Assembly: GCA_964019055.1 (NCBI GenBank)
Contig: OZ025211.1
Span: forward strand, 13,218,400-13,282,399
Origin: Anthopleura xanthogrammica
Lineage: Eukaryota > Cnidaria > Anthozoa > Actiniaria > Actiniidae
Length of the DNA stretch: 64,000 nt
Reading direction: 5' to 3'
Shown here: one piece after another, positions 55,631 through 64,000 of the stretch
Layout of the letters: each line of letters opens with the position of its first letter
Position numbering within the stretch: position 1 is the stretch's first letter
The notes under the pieces: generated by a model
What the model saw: the letters and a program-made list of their open reading frames with translations, nothing else
Databases searched by the model: none
What the model was told of the DNA's origin: nothing
Made by a program: the position numbers and the translations under genes

Positions 55631-56218
55631 CTATAGCTTCTTCGATTAATTCTTACAGTCTATGGTTACAGTTCATTATTGTTAATATGATTGTTTTCGT
55701 TAGTGAGCATGAAGGCTCATCATAGCTAGCAAAGATTGCTTTTTTTCGAGAACATCGTGTGACCATTTTGCGTCATTTAACTTAACCTGTTAACGTTTTT
55801 TAAATAAAATGAAAACAACTGCTTTTGTGTTTGTCTTGAATCTTAAGAAAAATCTATTAAATTTGCCATTCTTAATTAATTCCTATTTGTTATTTTTTAT
55901 TTTTTATTTTCATAAAGTTTATTTTTCTATGACAATATTTTTGCAATCAGGTGTATATTTAATTTTACTATTATTAGTTAACTATTGTTAACTATTAATT
56001 TATCATATTACTATTTTTACTACATGACTCATAATTACTGTGCAACGACTTCAACCGAGGACACCCCGCGATTTTCAGCCAATCAGAAACGGGCAGATTT
56101 TATTTTTAGCTACGTATTAGCCAATCAGAATTGAGCAATATTTCATTAAATTTTTATTTTTTTTTAAAACAAATCGGTTAAAAAACCGCTTTTATCAGTT
56201 TGTAGCTGTAAAAAGAAA

Positions 56219-57262
56219 ATGGCTGTACAACTGAGAATTAATCAAAACGGCGGCTTATACGATAATGGTCGTAGCCTACCGCTTTATATTCGAGAAAGAG
56301 TCTTGGACCTCCATCATCAAGGCGTATCTCAGAGAGCGATAGCACAACAACTTTCAACGAGTCGACATTTTGTTCAAAAAGTTATAGAAACGTATGATTT
56401 GATAAACTCATGTGTTCCGCTGCCACGAAATCACAAAGGACGAACAGTTCTCTCACAAAACGTGATTGATTGTCTAGAGATTGAGAAAGTTAGAAAACCA
56501 AGCATACGCTCTTCAGAGTTACAAAGCAGGTTAGTGCTCGACGGAGTGTTTCATCCAATCGATGTTCCACATGCCTCGACGATTAGCAAGTTTTTTAGAA
56601 ATGAACTTCTAATGACCAAGAAAAAAATTCAAGCCATTCCCTCTGAGTCTCAATGCCAAAATATAGAGGACTACACTGATTTTTATTTAGATCAGGTCAG
56701 CAATCTGAACGTTACTTCACTGCATTTCTTCGATGAATCTAGCGTAACAAAAACAACTATGAACAGGTGATACGGGAATGCTACCATTGGGCAGCCAGCG
56801 TTTGAGATCCAGCGGTCTGCATCAAATGCAACCTTTACAATAAATCTTTTACATTCTTGCTTAGGAGTTGATTATGTCGATGTAATTGAGGGCACATCGA
56901 ACGGGAATGAACTTCTATTATTCTTTGAGCAAGCCGTGAACATTACAAGGCGGAATGGTTCCGTACTACTGGAGAGAGGCGACACAGTTATTATGGACAA
57001 CTGTCCATTTCATCATGGAATATTCACTGAACAAGTTTTGAGAGGATTACTTGGTGAATATGGCGTGAATTTACTGTTTCAACCAGCGTACTCCCCGCAT
57101 TTGAATACATGCGAACTTTGTTTCAATCAGAAAAAGGCGTTTCTAAACAGTAACCAACTGTTTGCAGAAAGTGAGACAGAAATCGCCATTCTCGAGGCTT
57201 GTAACCAGATTTCAGCACAGAACTCGATGGCATATTTTAGGTATTGTGGATATGCTATTTGA
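56219..57262 (+). pseudogene. IS630/Tc1-type transposase with Pax/PAIRED-like N-terminal domain
   Basis: 347 codons in one frame with a single internal UGA at 56768-56770. Residues 11-21 read GGLYDNGRSLP, matching the GG-(V/L)-(F/Y)-x-NGRxLP signature that opens the PAIRED domain of Pax proteins. Then come IRERVLDLHHQGVSQRAIAQ and STSRHFVQKVIETY, the PAI-type HTH, and a second HTH region (RKPSIRSSELQSRLVLDG). Catalytic core: LHFFDESSV (Asp172), DTVIMDNCPFHH (Asp260) and YSPHLNTCELCFNQKKAF (Glu299), spacing 38. The usual second-motif YSPxLNPxE is changed to NTCE. Apart from the UGA nothing is broken. This is a transposon protein, not a Pax gene: it has TIR and TA borders. Confidence 0.8.
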
Positions 57263-57509
57263 AAGAAATCACTTGCCGATTCAGTGCGAGTTTATTTACA
57301 TGTATCTATGAGGGACGAAATGTACAAGTTTGACAGACACATATATGAACCCTCTTCGTCAGTAGTAGAGTGTATTCACGTACTGAAACAGTTTATATAG
57401 TACATGCTTACTGAGTACTAACTGATATAAAGCATTGTAAATGATTTTACTAGTAAAAGGAAATAAAAAGTCTACGAAAACAAAATCACATGATACGTTG
57501 ATAGATCAG

Positions 57510-57643
57510 CTTTAGATAAAGATCTGCTAATACTCAAGAAAGCTCTGGGAAACAAAGTACCAGTGGAAGAAAGAATGGACTGGGAGCTTCCTTATATAAT
57601 TGAACGTTACAAGAGAGCTAATGTTGACATCTATAATTCTCTG
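57510..57643 (+). CDS. Possible small downstream exon within the PAIRED-like element
   Basis: After GATAGATCAG (possible acceptor) a frame of about 44 codons reads LDKDLLILKKALGNKVPVEE then MDWELPYIIERYKRANVDIY and stops with TAA at about 57643. It looks protein-like and sits between the transposase and the right inverted repeat. It could be the end of an accessory protein whose upstream exon is lost. Weak evidence. Confidence 0.35.
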
Positions 57644-58084
57644 TAACTAGCGATTTACAGTACAACTCGTAAACGCTGGTTGAGACTGAATAGGACTAAT
57701 TGCTGCTACCGTTTGACATTTACCGTTACTGAAGGACTTTAAACAGTTCATTTATCGTTATACTGATTGTTCTTACATAAAATGTAAAAATAAAATTCAT
57801 TTTCAGTTGTGTTGAAAAGCTCCTCAGTTGTATTTGAAATACCCCGTGGTGTCTAGAAATGCGAACTATCGTTTATTTACAATGCTATCTTTCACAAATT
57901 ACTTGATTTTCAAATCCTAAAGATATAAAACAGCGTATTTTTTTATTCCTGAAAATTATTGATAAAGTAGTCTGCGGAGAACGGGTGTCGCATATGAACT
58001 AATGTTATGATCCTTTGTTCAAACGTTCGGTTTCTGATTGGCTGAAAATCCTGGAGTGGCCTCGGTTGAAGTCGTTGCACAGTA

Positions 58085-60148
58085 AGATTTCTTCCCATAT
58101 TGGAAATCAGCAGTTTGTTGTATGTGTTAGCATGTTGAAATAAAGTTTACCTTACCTTACCTTACAGTAAAACTCTACCTAACTACAAGAAATTTCCTTC
58201 TACAAGGTTCTCACAAGAAACAAATCGTGTCATTTTTTTTATCGATTTTTATTGACAATTAAGAAGAAACCACTTAAAAGGAAAGCAAAACTAAACAAAA
58301 TATCAAAAAGTTTTATTAAAGTAAACAACAATCCAAATACTCAAATGATTTCATGGAAGCAGAAGAAAGAATTAAATAAATGGGGGGTATCAAAAGAAAA
58401 AGAAAAAAGAAAACAATCCAAATTTAAATACTACAAAATAAAATAAATATAGAAGAACAATTGATATATTTTTAAGGGGAATTTCATGATGGCAGTTCTC
58501 GGCCACAACAGAGCTCCCAAATGACACAAAATGGTAACATTTCTTTGTGGAGAGCTTAGCAAAAGTGCCAAGTACTTTTCTCCCTTTGCAGATGTTAACA
58601 CAAATACATCTACTAGTAATATTTTAAAAAATATTACTTAAATAATAGTAAGTGATATTAAGGCAGTTCAAGTAAAGAATTTTGCTTGCTGAATTATTAC
58701 AAATACCAAGAAATTCACATCACACCTCCTATTTATGAGATCGGTTGGCTGACTGTGAAAGAACATCTTTTAAATAGAGACTCACCAATGTCCTTTAAGT
58801 ATAATCAATTTAATGGGCTTGCACCGCCATACTTGTGCAAGGAATGGATAGGCTAACATCTAAGCTTGGAAAGCAAAAACTGGCTGATTCCACCAAAAGA
58901 ACCAGAATTACCTCATATTGCTCAGCAGAAAAGCAGGCAGGAGTTTATACTATTAATAGGTGAAAAGAAAGTTGACAGGATTCATGTTGAGCCAGGTCAT
59001 TTACAAAATAATGCATGTGCATTAGCAAATCGTTATCTATCAAATGAAGTCATTACAAGTTCAGCCAGTATCAGTTTCTTGTTTTATTAAGGTACCCTCA
59101 ATATCCCCACTTGGCAAGTATGTCCACTGCTTGAAAACCCAGTGTAGTCTCTAAAGGCTTGAGAAAAAAATCAATTGGTTTGATGAAAATAAAGGTGAAG
59201 GTAAGAGATTTGATAATCGTTTTACTGGTAAAAAGTCAAGAGGTTTCTTGGAAAACTTTATGTTTTTATTGCCGCTATTGAGCCCTTTGCAGATGTAGGA
59301 AGTAATTCTGAATTTTTTCTACATGCCCTCTCTTATTGCTTATTATTTATTCTACATGTCCTCAGTACTTGAGTGAACAGCTTCATGTGCTTAAACCCAT
59401 ACAGAGGCTAAGATCAGCATCCAAGCTCACACTTCAAGTACCAAGTTCAAGGATGAGGCATTGTTAGAAAAAACAGGTCTCTAGTACTTTTTATGCAAGT
59501 TTAATACAATGTGGAAATGTTCAAAGCAAACAAGCAATTTCGGCTAAGTGTTATTGTTCAAGTATACAAAAGTCTATGCGGATAAGTGTTATTGTTCAAG
59601 TATGCAAAAAATGCTGCCAGGCAAAAAACGCGAAAGCAAATTTGGCACGAAAGGCGAACAATGCATGAGGGAAAAAACCAAAAGTAACAAAACATGTGCA
59701 CCTGGAGACAAAAAAGGTGCAATTGGCACAATGAAAATTTGAGTCACTTTCAGGCCGATGTGTTATATACATTTTTTACAATTTACAGAGACATGGTTGG
59801 AATTTTTCAAAAGTTCCTTGTTTTGGCTCTGTGACTGTGATTGTCATCTTATGTCCATGTGAAACATTATACAACTGCCTATAATTTAGTGTTAGAATTT
59901 ATTAAATCTGATCATTTTCCCTCTAGCATTTTTGCCTCTAGCAATTTTTTGTTGTGTACATAAACACCATGCATAATGCTAGCACTTGCAGTTTCTCTAA
60001 TGTAAAAAGCAAATTCTGTTTTTTTATGTTCCTCAAGGGTATTTTTCTCAACACATGAGTCTTCAAAAGTGAAAATAACATAAGTAAACAAGGAGTAATT
60101 TAAACAGTAATACTCGGTGCTGAAATTCTTTATGCGCATGTTTAGCTA
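58085..60148. other. Debris: TTACC tail, LINE C-terminal fragment, no intact gene
   Basis: A TTACC repeat at about 58151-58166 after AATAAAG looks like a retroelement tail. At about 58725-58860 a short fragment (IGWLTVKEHLLNRDSPMSFK, GLAPPYLCKEW) resembles the C-terminal region of LINE reverse transcriptases. The remainder, including a Lys-rich open stretch at 58252-58446, shows nothing I can support. Confidence 0.45.
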
Positions 60149-60810
60149 GTACAATTAGCCAATTTAAGAACGAGCAAAGGACTGGGGCGAGTTTTGAATT
60201 TTAATCTAATAAAAAACACCTCCTTGTGAACAAACCTGTGGCCCTCATTCCATGATCGAATTAGAATTTAGAAGTTGATTTTTGTGGAAGGAAATCCAGA
60301 GAACCCCAGGAAAAACTCTTGAAGCACAGGTGAGAACCAACTAGAAACTCTACTCAAATATGACACCAAGCCCGGCAGGATTAGAGCTTGGTTGCCTTAA
60401 GATAAGATAAGATAAGATTAAGATAAGAGGCGAACGCTCTCAATGCTACGCAACCTGTGCTTCCCAATTACTAGTAAGCAAAAAGGTCTGTGATCTGATA
60501 AAGCATCCAAATATTAATAAGTCTGGTAAATTTGAACATGCCTGAATGAAATAACCTGAGTTACAAGCCTTCAAAAATGTCAAACATTTACACAGAAATA
60601 TACGGTGGTTTGAATAGACGCTGTGCCTCCAAACCATACATTTTTTTGTAAATATTTCACACATTTGAAGACTTGTAACTCTGGTTCTTTTCAACAAAAC
60701 AAATTTACCAGACTTACTAATCTTGAGATGCTTTATCATATGACAGAATGTTTTGCTAATTAGATTAAAATTCAAAACTTGCCCCAGTCCCTAACTTTGG
60801 CCAATTGTAC
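60149..60810. mobile_element. Fold-back inverted-repeat element (MITE) split by a SINE
   Basis: The left arm (60149-60210 plus about 60466-60605) pairs with the right arm (about 60610-60810). Both arms share GTACAATT, GGACTGGGGC, TTTTGAATTTTAATCTAAT, GATAAAGCATC, AAGTCTGGTAAATTTG and GAGTTACAAG, in mirror order. The centre is near 60607. About 255 bp of SINE separates the two halves of the left arm. Confidence 0.72.
60211..60465 (-). mobile_element. tRNA-derived SINE in the fold-back element
   Basis: On the minus strand the head reads GTTGCGTAGCATTGAGAGCG then TTCGCC. A TTATC repeat interrupts the tRNA part, followed by GCCGGGCTTGGTGTCATATT and TTGGTTCTCACCTGTGCTTC, a body I associate with a widespread cnidarian SINE. 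The B box is poorly preserved. Confidence 0.6.
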
Positions 60811-61668
60811 AAACAATTTGCTAACTAAAAGATATATGAGATGTTTTTTCATGAATTTATTACTTTACTTTAGATGATACACATTTTAATTTCAATTACA
60901 TATTTCAACATTCATATTTTGTTTAATTAAAACAAACATTAGAGCTGTTAAGTTGTGACATATTCCAGTGTCCAACTAATCATAAAAGCCGCTAAAATAA
61001 AGCAAAAGTGTCCTCAATGATTTAACCGCCAACTGAAAAATCTTGTCACGAAGAAGTAAGAAAAGTCCATATGCTTTTTTTTTTGAACCCGGAAGTCATT
61101 TTTTCACTCATTTGACGTCACACTTAAAAGCTCTACATTAAAATCATTTTACTCACTAAATAACTCCTGATTGGTTGAGCACATTTAGCTTTTCCCTGAT
61201 GGCATGTGAATTTGACATGATAAATGCAGTATCTGTAGGTTTCTGCAGACAATAATAATAATAGGATTTATTTGTACATGATATTAAATGTACAAACTGC
61301 AGCATAGCTGAGTTGGCCATGTCTAATATTAAAAACTACATATTTGATAGTTATTTTCATACTACAAAGATTTTTTTCTTTCTTTTTTTCAAGATAGAGC
61401 ACATTTTGTATGAATGTGATAAGTCACAGCACACGGCACTGACATGGCACTGGATGTTGAATGTTTTCATACATGGCACAGCACTGACACCATCATGGCA
61501 ATCTACAGCCCATGCTCTAGCTTCTTCATAGTCATACGAAAGCTGCTAATACATTTATTATGTCAGGTTTACTTCATTCAAGGTCCCATTAGCCATTTCG
61601 AAATTGCGCGGGGGCTTGGGATCAATCGTGTTGCATTGTGGGGCTGTTTTGGAAGACACCATTTGAAA
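60811..61668. other. No gene recognised
   Basis: AT-rich sequence upstream of the SAP-SWIM gene; the last 100 bases before 61669 are GC-richer and could hold its promoter or 5' leader, but no element is identifiable. Confidence 0.4.
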
Positions 61669-63905
61669 ATGGCGTCTGTTGATGTGTAGTGATACTTTGA
61701 AGGATTTAAACAATATCAACAATAATTTTAAGCTTGATGAAAACGATGTTTCCAGTGCAGCACTCGTAAAACCACCCGAACATTGTACTGTAGTAATTTT
61801 GAAACACTGGCTTGCCTGTAGAAGTGTCAGGCAAGCGAGATGACTTGATAAAGAGGTTAGTACTAAAGCTTACGTGTCTTGTCTATCTTACCTTTTGCCA
61901 TAAGATATAAAGGGAATTTCTAACATAGGTAATTCTTAATTTTTAGGGTGAGTGACTATACAAACAACGGCCTAGCGAACAACATTATTGATCCTGATGG
62001 AGGCATTAATATCCTAAAGAAGAAAATCAGCCTGGGTATCGAAGAAGAGTTGAGTCCTCTAACCGACGAAACCTTTCCTGTAGAAAGATTTAAAGTAGGA
62101 ATCCCTGAGCTCCCAAGATCGGATATTCCCAAATCCGGAAATATGTATTTGAAGACGTTGAATTTAAAAAGCAACTGTCCAGAGAAACCAATCGTTAAAT
62201 GATACAACTTCTTTAAATCAGGAAAGGTTTTAGAATTATATAGTAAGGCAGAAAACAAATTATTTTACATCAAGAGCAAAGTCATGCCTTCTTACAGCAA
62301 GTCTGGTCCAGTACAACTCAGACATCTCTCAGACAAAGCATACGTATACTCTTCCTGTCCAGCAGGAGTTGATGGTCAGTGTAATAATAACTTTATAATA
62401 ATAACTTTATTATTTATAAAGCGCCTTTCCTGGTGCTCAAAGCGCTGAATTACAAAATTATAATCAAACAACTAAAACCTATTATACTAAAAAATATACT
62501 ATATTTATATCACTTTCTCTAGTAAAATCTATACTTAATTAAAATAAGCTAACCTAAATAAGTACGTCTTAAGCTGTTTCTTAAAAATATCAACAGACTG
62601 ACTATTCCTAATGTTAATAGGAAGTGAATTCCAAATTTGTGGAGCATTAATTGAGAAGGCTCTATAGCCATACGTCTTAAGATTATAACTGCGAGTTTCT
62701 AGTAAATTCTTTGTGGAAGAGCGAAGAGAACGAGCCGGCTTATATGGCGAGATAAGATTTCTAATATAACATGGTGCTAAATCGTTCAAGGCTTTGTAGG
62801 TAATGAGAGCTACTTTAAATAGAATACGTTGCTTAACAGGCAACTAATGCAAATCAATTAATGATTGCGTAATATGATCAAATTTCCTAGTCATTGTGAT
62901 AAGCCTGGCAGCTGAGTGAAGAACATGCTGGAGTCTGTTTAGGAGATTATTTGGCAAGCCGTATAATAGTGAATTGCAATAGTCAATCCTAGAAATTACA
63001 AATGCCTGAACAAGTTGTTTGGTGTCCTCAACATTTAAGTATCGCCTAATGCGAGAAATACATTTGATGTGATAATAGCATGACTTACATACAGCCATTA
63101 TTTGACGGTCCATCGACAGTGTTATCAAAAACGATGCCGATATTTCTAGCAACAGGAGAGGGCTTGATATATTCATCTCCAACTAGTAAGTTGTTAAACA
63201 GAGGACTGGGTCGATGACTAGCTCTTAACACTAGTAGTTCTGATTTATCGTCGTTTAGTTTGAGTCTAACCATTTAGCTGCCACATTGTTTGTCATTAAA
63301 GATATATGTCAGCCTGATAGTGTCACAAGAGCTGATGGTATAGCTTTCACTTCAAAGCCATATAAATGGAGTGTGCCTCGTAAGAGACAAATTGAATCTG
63401 CCCCTACTCAAACTTTGAAGTTTGACAAACATGTTTGGGGAAAGAAGAAAACTAACTTCACAACAACAAGTGAAACTCAACAGGATGTCAGAGCCCCTCA
63501 TCCAAGAAATCAAGATCAAGACCTAAATGCTATATTCGAAAGAGTAAAAGAAGTTGAAAAGAACTGGAGAAAAAATGGGGCTTAGTTATATTATGCCTCA
63601 CAGACTTCCTGTACAAGCCACAGTACAAGAAACAAAGTTAGTAGAAGAGCATCAGAAATCAAAATGGGACATTGTTTCTCCAATGAAAAATTGCCCACTT
63701 TCTATGGATGACATTGCTGAAAAGGCATTAAGAACTAAGCAATGATTATTTGATTCTGCAACTGATGCTAAAGCTATTTCAGAAGAAGCTTGTGAGCAGC
63801 ATAAAACTAGAGTGTGGTATGATGTGCGTCAGCCAAGAATAACTGCTTCTAAGTACAAGAGGTGTTTACTCAAGCCTACTACCAGTCCTACAAAATACTC
63901 AAAAT
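61669..63905 (+). pseudogene. SAP-SWIM-YqaJ-type recombinase-like gene, broken by a LINE
   Basis: Exon 1 (61669-61855) starts ATGGCGTCTGTTGATG; after a frameshift it reads a SAP-like helix (VVILKHWLACRSVRQAR) with one stop. Exon 2 (from 61947) reads LANNIIDPDGGINILKKK, FPVERFKVGIPELPRSDIPK and FYIKSKVMPSYSKSGPV, then the first half of a SWIM zinc finger (CPAGVDGQCN). The LINE 62384-63270 follows, then the second half (the His of the finger and AATLFVIKDICQPDSV). Downstream: WSVPRKRQIESAPTQTLKFD, IMPHRLPVQATVQ, and RVWYDVRQPRITASKYKR, the entry to a YqaJ-type nuclease domain, truncated near 63905. Stops at about 62200, 63583 and 63743 and a frameshift near 63570. The family is very repetitive in cnidarians and probably mobile. 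Confidence 0.75.
62384..63270 (-). mobile_element. 5'-truncated LINE, minus strand, inserted in the SWIM finger
   Basis: The minus-strand frame reads RLKLNDDKSELLVL, VARNIGIVFDNT (then a frameshift), SRIRRYLNVEDTKQLVQAF, SRIDYCNSLLYGLPNNLLNR and LIDLHWLPVKQRILFKVALI, ending KTYLFRLAYFN at about 62538. The 3' UTR holds CAGCGCTTTGAGCACC and AAAGGCGCTTTATAAATAAT followed by AAAGTTATTAT repeats. A target duplication may be TGTAA/TCTAA (imperfect). Only the RT C-terminal part is present. Confidence 0.8.
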
Positions 63906-64000
63906 AGTTTCTACTCAAAATACCCTTACACAGGATAGCCTGAACCTAGTACTTGGCTTTTAGTGCTTTTTTCCCCATCAATTCCTTCTGCACAGTAAGC

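Larger units (their letters stand above)
51761..55953. mobile_element. IS630/Tc1-like DNA transposon, 4.2 kb, with transposase and accessory gene
   Basis: Inverted repeats of about 80-100 bp. The left tip is CACCTGATTGCAAAAATGTT and the right tip, complemented, is CACCTGATTGCAAAAATATT; AGGAATTAATTAA recurs deeper on both sides. TA flanks both ends (51759-51760 and 55954-55955). It encodes a minus-strand transposase (52002-54251) and a plus-strand accessory gene (54566-55630), divergent from a ~315-bp spacer, and is interrupted by a 922-bp element in the transposase intron. Confidence 0.88.
56038..58082. mobile_element. Tc1/mariner-superfamily transposon with PAIRED-like transposase
   Basis: Inverted repeats of about 53 bp. 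Both tips read CTGTGCAACGACTTCAACCG, and both repeats also hold ATTTTCAGCCAATCAGAAAC; there are about four mismatches. TA flanks both ends (56036-56037 and 58083-58084). 2045 bp long. It encodes the transposase at 56219-57262 and possibly a small downstream exon near 57510-57643. Confidence 0.9.

Noticed and set aside
56219..57262. Host Pax gene
   Set aside because: The PAIRED-like segment is followed by a DDE transposase core and lies inside TA-flanked inverted repeats.
58252..58446. Lys-rich 64-codon open frame
   Set aside because: A-rich low-complexity sequence with no domain, splice signal or neighbour support.

Overview
This is a eukaryotic window made almost entirely of transposable elements. 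GC is low and genes are split by short GT-AG introns. The families present (CENP-B/Tigger, IS630/Tc1, hAT, Harbinger-type, CACTA-type, several jockey-superfamily LINEs, tRNA-headed SINEs, SAP-SWIM-YqaJ proteins, CXC-tailed proteins) are ones I associate with cnidarian, especially anthozoan (stony coral) genomes. That assignment is inference; no ordinary conserved host gene fixes the species. No rRNA, stand-alone tRNA, CRISPR array or bacterial operon is visible.

Layout. 1-3236: decayed spliced gene with an RNase-H-like (transposase-type) core, C2H2-like finger and C-terminal domain, with two small inverted-repeat elements in its introns. 5100-8367 and 12336-14653: two DNA transposons with long inverted repeats, 3-bp target duplications and the same terminal motif, each holding a decayed CXC-tailed gene. 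The second sits in an exon of an unknown minus-strand, tail-anchored gene (14755 to 11722), and removing it restores the reading frame. 10223-10768: 3' exons of an unknown plus-strand gene. 14830-15240: tandem repeat with alternating unit lengths. 18860-19640: old LINE. 19802-30565: a Tigger-like transposon with a head-to-head HIRAN gene, split by an 8.7-kb element (20570-29267) that carries its own large transposase (itself hit by a SINE) and a nearly full LINE with a 2A-like peptide. 30655-31560: Harbinger-type transposase. 31770-36404: LINE interrupted by a 1490-bp element (8-bp duplication) and a SINE. 36599-43110: CACTA-like element with two spliced genes and subterminal repeats. 45490-49612: a second pogo/Tigger gene, then a hAT gene. 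50237-51735: LINE with SAP and SGNH-esterase ORF1. 51761-55953: intron-containing IS630-like transposon with a divergent accessory gene ending in a SHOCT-like motif and a 922-bp inverted-repeat element in a transposase intron. 56038-58082: Tc1/mariner-type element whose transposase starts with a Pax/PAIRED-like domain. 58085-61660: LINE, fold-back and SINE debris. 61669-63905: SAP-SWIM-YqaJ-type gene broken in its SWIM finger by a LINE.

The strongest evidence comes from insertions that can be read backwards. Several elements lie inside older coding sequence, and removing the element plus one copy of its target duplication joins two halves of an open frame. This fixes element ends and target-site lengths (TAT, TA, TTCCAAAG, TAAAGT) from sequence alone, without an alignment. 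The candidates for undescribed biology are the 3-bp-duplication CXC family, the 8.7-kb element's transposase and its likely relative at 1525-2034, the PAIRED-like transposase, and the IS630-like element with its accessory protein.
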